From: Phytomonospora sp040655735
GTDB lineage: Bacteria; Actinomycetota; Actinomycetes; Mycobacteriales; Micromonosporaceae
Direction of reading: 5' to 3'
Assembly: GCF_040655735.1 (NCBI RefSeq)
Contig: NZ_JBFAKK010000010.1
Span: 124,001-188,000, forward strand
Length of the DNA stretch: 64,000 nt
Part shown: in pieces, positions 57,429 to 64,000 of the stretch
Layout: every line of letters starts with the position of its first letter
Position numbering within the stretch: position 1 is the first letter of the stretch
Made by a program: the position numbers and the translations under genes
The notes under the pieces: generated by a model
Seen by the model: only the letters and a program-made list of their open reading frames with translations
What the model was told of the DNA's origin: nothing
Database searches by the model: none

Positions 57429-58732
57429 CACTCGGCCTCCCGGTAGTCCTTGAGGAACACGCCCCACACGGGGTCCCCGGCCTCCCCGCGCAGGATGGGG
57501 TCGTAGACGCGGGCGGCACCGTCGACGATGTCGAGCGGGGTGCGAAACCCGGCGGCCGACAGTCGTGCCTTCTTCGGCGCGGGGTTCTCGTCGGTGATCC
57601 AGCCGGTGTCCACCGCGCACATGTAGACGCCCTCGCCGGCCAGCTCGCCGGCACTGGTGCGGGTGAGCATGTTCAGCGCGGCCTTGGCCATGTTCGTGTG
57701 CGGGTGCCGTGAGGTCTTGCGCCGCACCGCGAAGCGGCCCTCCACGGCCGTCACGTTGACGATGTAGCGGCGCTTCGCCTTCGACGACCGCAGCAGCGGG
57801 AGGAGCCGGTCGCAGAGCAGCGCGGGGGCCACGGCGTTGACGAGCTGCACTTCGAGGAGTTCGGCCGGGTCGAGACCGCCGAGCTCGGCCGACCAGGAGT
57901 TGTCCGGCGACAGGTCGGGCAGCAGGCCCGACTCGTCGAGGACGGCGGCGCTCGCTGCGGCGGGCAGCGCCGCCTGGCCCTGCGCGAAGCCGGGAGCGAT
58001 CCACGCGCCGGGCGGCAGCGCACCGGTCTCCCGCGCGGCCAGGGACGCGAACGCCCCGGCGGGACGGCGGATCGTCTGCGCGGCGTTGTTGACCAGCGCG
58101 TCCAGACCGCCCCAGGCGGCGGCCACGCGCTCGCAGAGGGCCAGGACCTGGCGGGGGTCGCGCAGGTCGACGCCGATCACGCTCAGCCGCTCGACCGGCG
58201 CGCCCGCCGCGTGGAAGCGGCGCAGCGCGTCGTGGGGGAAGCGCGTGGTGACCGCGACCTCGGCGCCGTCGCGCAGCATCATCAGCGCCAGCCGGAAACC
58301 GATCTTCACGCGGCCGCCGGTGAGCAGGACACGGCGGCCCGACAGGTCGGTGCCGGCGTCGCGGCGGCGGGCGTTGTCGACGGCGCACTCGGGGCACAGG
58401 CGGTGGTAGAAGGCGTGCACGTGGCGGTAGTGGCCCTTGCAGACGTAGCAGCGGTGCGACCGGCGCAACTCGCCCGCCGTACCGTCCACAGTGGTCAGAG
58501 CGGTGTCCTCGGCCCGCTCCGCCGCACCCGTGGCGGTCGCGGCCAGCAGACCTCTGTCGGCGACCGAGTCCATCGCCTCCTTCGCCTTGCGGCGGCGCAG
58601 GCGCCCGTCGCGGGCGAAGGACCCGGCGGCATGCTCGGCACGCAGGCGCACGTCGTGGTCGGCGGGCAGTTCGCGAAGCCGGCCGAGCATGGCGTGGAAG
58701 GCGGCCATCTCGTCGGGCGTGGGCACGTCCAC
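57425..58732 (-). CDS. Zinc-ribbon SDR-family protein lacking the catalytic tyrosine
   Basis: From GTG 58732 (GGGAGG 5 nt upstream) the product has 435 residues. Residues 1-90 are helical; a zinc ribbon follows with CYVC at 95-98 and CPEC at 113-116; an SDR domain starts near residue 130. The cofactor loop is LLTGGRVKIG and the NNAAQ motif is present. The usual YxxxK is replaced by THNM-type sequence: K350 is present in TNMAKAAL but residue 346 is Thr. Ser is Thr328 in VNVTAVEG. The substrate is unknown. Confidence 0.83.
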   Translation of the reverse strand: MDVPTPDEMAAFHAMLGRLRELPADHDVRLRAEHAAGSFARDGRLRRRKAKEAMDSVADRGLLAATATGAAERAEDTALTTVDGTAGELRRSHRCYVCKGHYRHVHAFYHRLCPECAVDNARRRDAGTDLSGRRVLLTGGRVKIGFRLALMMLRDGAEVAVTTRFPHDALRRFHAAGAPVERLSVIGVDLRDPRQVLALCERVAAAWGGLDALVNNAAQTIRRPAGAFASLAARETGALPPGAWIAPGFAQGQAALPAAASAAVLDESGLLPDLSPDNSWSAELGGLDPAELLEVQLVNAVAPALLCDRLLPLLRSSKAKRRYIVNVTAVEGRFAVRRKTSRHPHTNMAKAALNMLTRTSAGELAGEGVYMCAVDTGWITDENPAPKKARLSAAGFRTPLDIVDGAARVYDPILRGEAGDPVWGVFLKDYREAEW

Positions 58733-58758
58733 CGCTGTTCCTCCCAGAGGACGAAGTG

Positions 58759-58832
58759 TGGACCCGAGCCGGATTCGAACCGGCGTCCTCCGCCTTGAAG
58801 GGCGGTGCGACGACCTCTGCGCTACCGGGCCC
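58759..58832 (-). tRNA. Non-canonical tRNA-like gene 1 (UCA, 6-nt anticodon loop)
   Basis: Read on the minus strand it folds into a cloverleaf: an acceptor of 7-8 bp (GGCCCGG / TCGGGTC, plus an extra G-C if G58832 is included), a 3-bp D stem, an anticodon stem CCGCC/GGCGG, a 5-nt variable loop AGGAC and a T arm GCCGG-TTCGAAT-CCGGC. The anticodon loop is only CTTCAA, six nucleotides, reading UCA if U33 is normal. With the 8-bp acceptor the third pair becomes G-U and the discriminator A, the main alanine identity marks. No long variable arm exists, so it is not tRNA-Sec. CCA is not encoded. Confidence 0.7.
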
Positions 58833-58846
58833 TCGAAGGTGGAACC

Positions 58847-58925
58847 TGCCCGGACGGCGGGATTCGAACCCGCGTCCTCCGCCCTGCGAGAACGGTGCGA
58901 CGGCCGGGCTGCACTACATCCGGGC
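58847..58925 (-). tRNA. Non-canonical tRNA-like gene 2 (CGC, 9-bp acceptor)
   Basis: On the minus strand GCCCGGATG pairs with CGTCCGGGC to make a 9-bp acceptor instead of 7. The T arm GCGGG-TTCGAAT-CCCGC has 5 bp, the D stem 3 bp. The anticodon stem is CCGTT/GGCGG with a loop CTCGCAG (CGC). The variable loop AGGAC and the GTCGCACCG part match tRNA-like gene 1, so the two are related. It lacks G3-U70, which argues against tRNA-Ala despite the CGC anticodon. AGGAC may also pair with GTCC of the acceptor, giving an alternative long T hairpin. Confidence 0.68.
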
Positions 58926-58935
58926 ATTGTGGAGC

Positions 58936-58941
58936 ACTCTA
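58936..58941 (-). promoter_or_regulatory. Likely -10 box of the tRNA-like/SDR/LRR unit
   Basis: TAGAGT on the minus strand lies 10 nt before the first base of tRNA-like gene 2, the right distance for a start a few nt before it. The -35 is weak. Confidence 0.5.
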
Positions 58942-59064
58942 TGCCGACGCCGCCACGGTCCGCATCGCGGCAACTCTGGATCATGGTGAGTGGAATCACC
59001 GCCCAACGCACAAGACAAAGGTCGTACCCAGCCGCGAGGATTGATCGCGGAGGTCACCACCCGC

Positions 59065-60297
59065 ATGAATCTCACCCCTTACAAGAAGGTCTTCGCGCTG
59101 CCCGGCGTGACGATGCTTCTCCTCGTCGGATCCGCCGCGCGCTTCCCGGTCGCCGCGGCGGGCATGACGCTGCTCTTCCACATCCGCGACACCCTCGGCC
59201 GCAACTACCTGCAGGCGGGCCTCGTGGCCGCCGCGCTCACCGTGGGCGCCGCCGTCGGCTCCACCGTCAGCGGCCGGATCATCGACAAGATCGGCCTTCG
59301 CCCGGTCATGATCACCACGACGATCACCGCCAGCGCCTTCTGGCTGTCGGCGACCCTGCTGCCCTACGAGGCCCTGCTCGCCGTCGCGTTCCCCGCGGGG
59401 CTGCTCAGCCTGCCCGCCTTCGGCGCCATCCGCCAGGGCCTGGCCGCCATGGTCCCCGTCGACATGCGCCGCACCGCCTACTCGCTGGACTCCATGGGCG
59501 TCGAGTTCGCCTTCATCGTCGCTCCCGCCGCGGCCATCTTCGTCGCGACCGCCAACAGCCACATCGCCCTCATCGGCGTCGGCTGCCTCGTCGCCGTCTC
59601 CGGCAGCCTGCTCATCTGGCTCAACCCGCCGACCAAGTCCGCCGCCGAGCTCGCCGAGATGGCCGGCCAGGCGCGCCCGCCGCGCAGCACCTGGCTGCGC
59701 GGCCCCATGGTCGCCATGCTGATCGGCGCCGTCGCGGCCACCGTCGCCCTCGCCGGCGGCGAGGTGTCGATGGTCGCGCTGCTCACCGCGCACGGCCAGG
59801 CCTCGCAGGCGGGCATCGTGCTCGGCATGTGGGCGGCCTTCTCACTCGTCGGCGGCTTCCTCTACGGTTCGCTCGCCCGCGAGTTCCACCCCATGGCGCT
59901 GCTGGCCGCGATGTGCCTCGGGCTTCTTCCGATCGCGCTGGCGACCCAGTGGTGGATCATGGCGATCGTCCTCATCCCCGCCGGGCTGCTGTGCGCGCCG
60001 GCGCTGACCTCGATGGTCGACCGGGTCAGCCAGATCGTGCCCGCCGCCGTGCGCGGCGAGGCGATGGGCCTGCACGGCTCGGCGATCACGATCGGCGGTG
60101 CCATCGGCGCCCCCGTCGTCGGCGCGATCATCGACCGCTTCGGCCCCGGGTGGGGCTTCGTCGTCGCGGGCGGCGCCGGTGTCCTGATCGCCCTGGCGGG
60201 CTGGCTGCTCATGGTGCTGTGGACGGGGAAGAACGCCTCGCCGGGCGAGCCGGTCGCGCCGGTGCGGGCGGGTGACGCGCTGCCCGAGGCCGCCTGA
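59065..60297 (+). CDS. MFS transporter
   Basis: The 410-residue membrane protein has about 12 transmembrane segments and the MFS loop 2-3 motif as GSTVSGRIIDKIGLRPVM. It belongs to the drug/sugar efflux-like permeases (AraJ/YfcJ-like group). ATG 59065 (GGAGG at 59049-59053) is preferred to an upstream ATG at 58990, since the latter lies in the divergent control region. The substrate is unknown. aspS follows 52 bp downstream on the same strand. Confidence 0.88.
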   Translation: MNLTPYKKVFALPGVTMLLLVGSAARFPVAAAGMTLLFHIRDTLGRNYLQAGLVAAALTVGAAVGSTVSGRIIDKIGLRPVMITTTITASAFWLSATLLPYEALLAVAFPAGLLSLPAFGAIRQGLAAMVPVDMRRTAYSLDSMGVEFAFIVAPAAAIFVATANSHIALIGVGCLVAVSGSLLIWLNPPTKSAAELAEMAGQARPPRSTWLRGPMVAMLIGAVAATVALAGGEVSMVALLTAHGQASQAGIVLGMWAAFSLVGGFLYGSLAREFHPMALLAAMCLGLLPIALATQWWIMAIVLIPAGLLCAPALTSMVDRVSQIVPAAVRGEAMGLHGSAITIGGAIGAPVVGAIIDRFGPGWGFVVAGGAGVLIALAGWLLMVLWTGKNASPGEPVAPVRAGDALPEAA

Positions 60298-60349
60298 AAC
60301 AATGACGGCCGAGCATTCCTGCCACAGCAGTCCTTAAGGAGACCGTCCC

Positions 60350-62131
60350 TTGTATCGCAGTCATGAGGCGGGCGCGCTTCGCGCCACGCACGTCGACGAG
60401 CAGGTCACTCTCGCCGGTTGGGTGGCGCGCCGCCGCGATCACGGCGGTGTCGACTTCATCGACCTGCGGGACGCCTCCGGCGTGGTCCAGGTCGTGTTCC
60501 GGGAGGGCGAGGTCGCCGAGGCCGCGCACGCCCTGCGCAACGAGTTCTGCGTCAAGATCACCGGTACCGTCGCGCGCCGCCCCGAGGGCAACGAGAACAC
60601 CGAGCTGAACACCGGCGAGGTCGAGGTCGTCGCCGACACGCTCACCGTGCTCAGCGTCGCCGCGCCGCTTCCGCTGCCCATCGACGACAACGTCGAGGTC
60701 GGCGACGACGTCCGGCACCGCTACCGCTACCTGGACCTGCGCCGCACCGGCCCGTCCGGCGCGATGCGGCTGCGCAGCGAGGCCAACCGGATCGCCCGCA
60801 ACCTGCTCCACGACCTCGACTTCACCGAGATCGAGACGCCGACGCTGACGCGTTCGACGCCCGAGGGCGCCCGGGACTTCCTCGTGCCGGTCCGGCTCAA
60901 GCCCGGCACCTGGTACGCCCTCCCGCAGTCCCCGCAGCTGTTCAAGCAGCTGCTCATGGTCGCCGGGATGGAGCGGTACTACCAGATCGCCCGCTGCTAC
61001 CGCGACGAGGACTTCCGCGCCGACCGGCAGCCGGAGTTCACCCAGCTCGACATCGAGGCTTCCTTCGTCACCGAGGACGACATCATCTCGCTCGGCGAGA
61101 AGATCATCACCTCCCTGTGGAGCAAGCTCGCCGGCCACGAGATCGAGGGCCCGATCCAGCGGCTCACCTGGCACGACGCGATGAACCGCTACGGCTCCGA
61201 CAAGCCCGACCTGCGGCTCGACCTGGAGATCACCGAGCTCACCGACTACCTGCGCGGCACCGAGTTCCGCGTCTTCGCGCAGGCCATCGAGTCCGGCGGC
61301 TACGTCGGCTCGGTCGTCATGCCCGGCGGCGCCTCGCAGTCCCGCAAGCAGCTCGACGGCTGGCAGGACTGGGCGAAGGCGCGCGGCGCCCGCGGCCTGG
61401 CCTACGTCGTCCTCGACGGCGAGACCGGCGAGGCGCGCGGCCCGGTCGCCAAGAACCTCTCCGAGGCGCACCTCGCGGGCCTGGCCGACGCCGCCGGCGC
61501 CAAGCCCGGCGACGCGATCTTCTTCGCGGCCGGGAACAAGCGCGTCGACGCCCAGGAACTGCTCGGCGCGGCCCGCCTGGAGATCGGCCGCCGCTGCGGC
61601 CTCATCGATGAGAACGCCTGGTCGTTCCTCTGGGTCGTCGACGCCCCCATGTTCGGCGAGACCGACGAGGGCTGGACCTCCCTGCACCACCCGTTCACCT
61701 CGCCGAACGCGGAGTGGGCCGACAGCTTCCAGGACAACCCCGGTGACGCCCTCGCCTACGCCTACGACATCGTCTGCAACGGCAACGAGATCGGCGGCGG
61801 CTCGGTGCGTATCCACTCCGCCGAGATGCAGCGCCGGGTCTTTTCGACCCTCGGCATCACCGACGAGGACGCCGCCGACAAGTTCGGCTTCCTCCTCGAC
61901 GCCTTCCAGTACGGGCCCCCGCCGCACGCGGGCATCGCCTTCGGTTGGGACCGGATCTGCGCGCTGCTGTCCGGTGTCGACTCGATCCGCGAGGTCATCG
62001 CCTTCTCCAAGAGCGGCGGCGGGCACGACCCGCTGACCGGCGCGCCCACGCCGATCACGGCCGCCCAGCGCAAGGAGGCCGGTGTCGACGCGGTGCCCGA
62101 GAAGGCCGCCGCGGAGCAGACCGCCTCCTAG
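60350..62131 (+). CDS. aspS: Aspartate-tRNA ligase
   Basis: AspRS charges tRNA-Asp. The 593-residue protein is the bacterial type with a GAD insertion. The N-terminal OB fold (VTLAGWVARRRDHGGVDFIDLRD), class II motif 1-2 (QSPQLFKQLLMVAGM, CYRDEDFRADRQPEFTQLD) and motif 3 (GIAFGWDRI) are all present. It starts at TTG with AAGGAG 8 nt upstream. Whether it is discriminating or also charges tRNA-Asn cannot be told without gatCAB and asnS data. Confidence 0.97.
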   Translation: MYRSHEAGALRATHVDEQVTLAGWVARRRDHGGVDFIDLRDASGVVQVVFREGEVAEAAHALRNEFCVKITGTVARRPEGNENTELNTGEVEVVADTLTVLSVAAPLPLPIDDNVEVGDDVRHRYRYLDLRRTGPSGAMRLRSEANRIARNLLHDLDFTEIETPTLTRSTPEGARDFLVPVRLKPGTWYALPQSPQLFKQLLMVAGMERYYQIARCYRDEDFRADRQPEFTQLDIEASFVTEDDIISLGEKIITSLWSKLAGHEIEGPIQRLTWHDAMNRYGSDKPDLRLDLEITELTDYLRGTEFRVFAQAIESGGYVGSVVMPGGASQSRKQLDGWQDWAKARGARGLAYVVLDGETGEARGPVAKNLSEAHLAGLADAAGAKPGDAIFFAAGNKRVDAQELLGAARLEIGRRCGLIDENAWSFLWVVDAPMFGETDEGWTSLHHPFTSPNAEWADSFQDNPGDALAYAYDIVCNGNEIGGGSVRIHSAEMQRRVFSTLGITDEDAADKFGFLLDAFQYGPPPHAGIAFGWDRICALLSGVDSIREVIAFSKSGGGHDPLTGAPTPITAAQRKEAGVDAVPEKAAAEQTAS

Positions 62132-62135
62132 GGAC

Positions 62136-62966
62136 ATGGTCCATCTGCTGGTCACCGGTGCCAGCGGTTACGTCGGTGGCGCGGTCGCCCGGTGTGCGCT
62201 GCACGCCGGGCACCGCGTGACCGGCACCTACCACCGCTCGCCCGGGGACATTCCGGGCGTGGCGTGGTCCCGGCTCGACATCCGCGACCGCGCGGCGGTC
62301 GCCGCCCTGGTCGCGGGCGCGGGCGTCGAGGCCGTCGTGCACACCGCCGTCAGTGCGGACCTCGACGACTGGGCGAGCATCGCCGACGGCGCCGCGAACG
62401 TGGCGGTCGCCGCGGCCTCGAACGGCCTGCGGCTGGTGCACCTGTCGAGCGACGCGGTGTTCTCCGGCCGGCGTGCTCCCTACGACGAGTCGGCGCTGCC
62501 CGAGCCCGTGAACCGCTACGGTGCCGCGAAGGCGGCGGCCGAGACGGTCGTGCGGGCCGTCGATCCGTCCGCCGTCGTCGCGCGGACCTCGCTGGTCCTC
62601 GGCGACGGCGGCAGCAAACACGAGCGTTTCAGCCTCGACCTGGCTCGCGGGCGGGCCGAGGGCGTGCTGTTCGCCGACGAGGTCCGCAGCGCCGTCCATC
62701 CGCACGACCTCGCCGCGGCCCTGCTGGAACTCGCGGTTGGCGACTTCGCAGGGGTCATCCATCTCGGCGGCGCCGACGCGCTCGACCGCCACACCATCGG
62801 GTGCCTGATCGCGGTGGGGGAGGGGCTCGACCCCGCCGAAGTGCCGGCCGGGAAGGGATCCGAGGCGGGAGTGCCGCGGGCGCCGGACACGACGCTGAAC
62901 AGCGGCCTGGCGGCGAGGACGCTGCATACGAGGCTGCGTGGGGCGCGGGAGTTCCTGGGGGAGTAG
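62136..62966 (+). CDS. RmlD/NAD-dependent epimerase-like protein
   Basis: The ATG at 62136 directly follows aspS and gives 276 residues. It shows VTGASGYVGGAV, an SDR active site with SSDAVFSGRRAPYDE then YGAAKAAAE (YxxxK), and a C-terminal substrate domain. It is closest to dTDP-4-dehydrorhamnose reductase (RmlD)-type proteins but the sugar-nucleotide substrate is not clear. It may share a transcript with aspS; the spacing is only 4 bp. Confidence 0.87.
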   Translation: MVHLLVTGASGYVGGAVARCALHAGHRVTGTYHRSPGDIPGVAWSRLDIRDRAAVAALVAGAGVEAVVHTAVSADLDDWASIADGAANVAVAAASNGLRLVHLSSDAVFSGRRAPYDESALPEPVNRYGAAKAAAETVVRAVDPSAVVARTSLVLGDGGSKHERFSLDLARGRAEGVLFADEVRSAVHPHDLAAALLELAVGDFAGVIHLGGADALDRHTIGCLIAVGEGLDPAEVPAGKGSEAGVPRAPDTTLNSGLAARTLHTRLRGAREFLGE

Positions 62967-63084
62967 CGGGAAGCGGCGAAAAGGTCCTCCCGCAGAACCA
63001 TGACGGTCGATAACCCTTACTTATGTCACATCTGGATCCTCGTCTTGTGCCCGAGGAAGAGCACGGCAGCGACGAGAGCCGATT

Positions 63085-63112
63085 TTGAACACGTTCAACT
63101 TCGCGCTAGGCT
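63085..63112 (+). promoter_or_regulatory. Leaderless promoter with inverted repeat over the -35
   Basis: TTGAAC (63085-63090) and TAGGCT (63107-63112) are 16 bp apart, and the ATG follows 7 nt later. TTGAAC-N2-GTTCAA (63085-63098) is an inverted repeat covering the -35, like many TetR-type operators. Confidence 0.6.
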
Positions 63113-63119
63113 CCCCCTC

Positions 63120-64000
63120 ATGAAGGTGGTCATCCCCGGAGGCAGCGGCCACGTCGGCGCCGTGCTCACCCGCGCCCTGCTCGCCCAGGGCCATGAAGTC
63201 GTCCACGTGAGCCGTCACGCCGGCGGAGCGAAGCCCGTCCGGACCGTCGCCTGGGACGGTCGCACCTTGGGGGACTGGGCCGCCGAGATCGACGGCTGCG
63301 ACGCCGTCGTCAACCTCGCCGGACGCAGCGTCAGCTGCCGCTACACCGCCGAGAACCTGCGGGCGATGATGGACTCGCGCGTCGACTCCACCCGCGCGGT
63401 CGGGGAGGCGATCGCGACGGCGGTGAAACCGCCGCGCGTGTGGCTTCAGATGAGCACCGCCACCATCTACGCCCACTTCGCGGGCGAGCCCGCCGACCCG
63501 CCGAACGACGAGTCCGGCACGCTCGGCGGCTTCGAGCCGGACGTCCCCGCTTACTGGAAGTACAGCGTGGACATCGCCCGCGCCTGGGAACGCGCGCAGT
63601 CCGAGGCCGACACTCCCACCACCCGAAAGGTCGCCCTGCGCGCGGCGATGGTCATGAGCCCCGACAAGGGCTCCGTCTTCGACGTCCTGCTGCGCATGAC
63701 CCGTCTCGGCCTCGGCGGACCGGTCGCCGGCGGCGCGCAGTACGTCTCCTGGATCCACGGAGACGACTTCAGCCGCGCCGTCGAGTTCCTCATCGACCGC
63801 GAGGACTTCACCGGCCCGGTCAACCTCGCCGCCCCCGACCCGCTGCCGCAACGCGAACTCATGCGCGGACTGCGCGCCGCCGCGAAGACGCCCATCGGCC
63901 TGCCCGCCACCAAGTGGATGGCCGAACTGGGCGCGGTCGCGATGCGCTCCGACACCGAACTGCTCCTCAAGAGCCGCCGCGTCATCGCCGGCAGACTCCC
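63120..64000 (+). CDS. TIGR01777-family NAD-dependent epimerase (partial)
   Basis: The frame runs from ATG 63120 off the window end; 293 codons are visible. It starts MKVVIPGGSGHVGAVLTR and has the family's VVNLAGRSVSCRY, MSTATIYAH and VSWIHGDDFSRAVEF segments. These mark the YfcH/SulA-like proteins (TIGR01777, with a C-terminal DUF1731) of unknown function. The last part, including DUF1731, is only partly seen. Confidence 0.9.
   Translation, partial: MKVVIPGGSGHVGAVLTRALLAQGHEVVHVSRHAGGAKPVRTVAWDGRTLGDWAAEIDGCDAVVNLAGRSVSCRYTAENLRAMMDSRVDSTRAVGEAIATAVKPPRVWLQMSTATIYAHFAGEPADPPNDESGTLGGFEPDVPAYWKYSVDIARAWERAQSEADTPTTRKVALRAAMVMSPDKGSVFDVLLRMTRLGLGGPVAGGAQYVSWIHGDDFSRAVEFLIDREDFTGPVNLAAPDPLPQRELMRGLRAAAKTPIGLPATKWMAELGAVAMRSDTELLLKSRRVIAGRL

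Noticed and set aside
58759..58832. tRNA-Sec (selC) because of the UCA triplet
   Set aside because: It lacks the long variable arm and extended D stem of tRNA-Sec, and no selA, selB or selD is nearby.

Overview
This window is high-GC DNA from an actinobacterium, probably of the Glycomycetales/Micromonosporales type. That placement rests on the PriA-based his/trp gene sets, TANNNT -10 boxes placed 5-8 nt before start codons, frequent GTG/TTG starts, a DtxR/IdeR-type iron box and a bifunctional Rel protein. No rRNA, complete insertion sequence, phage module or CRISPR array was seen. The genus cannot be fixed from the sequence alone.

Layout. 1-3800: tail of hisD, then hisC-hisB-(57-aa membrane protein)-hisH-priA-ridA, almost all overlapping and closed by a strong terminator. 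3870-8600: a secreted beta-helix protein, an ASCH protein, a secreted protein of unknown function, and the frameshifted remains of a LamG/FG-GAP protein. 8639-16451: hisF, a GMC oxidoreductase, a serine beta-lactamase-like protein with a leaderless promoter, and a heterodimeric ABC exporter. 16493-25911: carbohydrate and protein degradation (DUF5107 protein, TetR regulator, LacZ-type beta-galactosidase, secreted trypsin-like protease, secreted alpha-amylase with starch-binding domain). 25926-27382: an ABC-2 exporter pair. 27525-33507: hisI, Trp-associated membrane protein, trpC, trpB, trpA, lgt and an FAD monooxygenase. 33535-34590: a truncated acetyltransferase, tandem hairpin repeats and a strongly C-rich tract. 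34595-41175: GDP-mannose 3,5-epimerase homologue, TagA-type glycosyltransferase, cutA, an iron-regulated siderophore importer and a proline-rich membrane protein. 41427-47498: gltB-gltD. 47568-54809: a voltage-gated channel, Rel, two paired nucleotidyltransferases, a membrane cyclophilin with a truncated relative, and a glyoxalase II-like hydrolase. 54873-64000: hisS, an unusual tRNA-like/SDR/LRR cluster, an MFS transporter, aspS and two NAD-dependent epimerase-family genes, the last cut by the window edge.

How they work together. The his genes hisD, C, B, H, priA, F and I are spread over three blocks separated by accessory secreted-protein genes. PriA probably serves both histidine and tryptophan synthesis, since no trpF is seen beside trpC-B-A. 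trpE is also absent from the trp block. The extracellular enzymes point to a saprophyte using starch, galactosides and pectin-like polymers; two of these genes carry LacI-type operator-like palindromes at the predicted transcription start.

The most unusual locus is at 56259-58941. Two non-canonical tRNA-like genes lie head to tail, 27 nt upstream of a zinc-ribbon SDR protein that lacks the usual catalytic tyrosine. That gene overlaps a leucine-rich-repeat gene. One tRNA-like gene has a 6-nt anticodon loop with UCA; the other has a 9-bp acceptor stem. The spacing suggests one transcription unit. Other points of interest are a channel whose selectivity filter (TLEGLGD) suggests calcium selectivity, and a GDP-mannose 3,5-epimerase paired with a TagA-type transferase.
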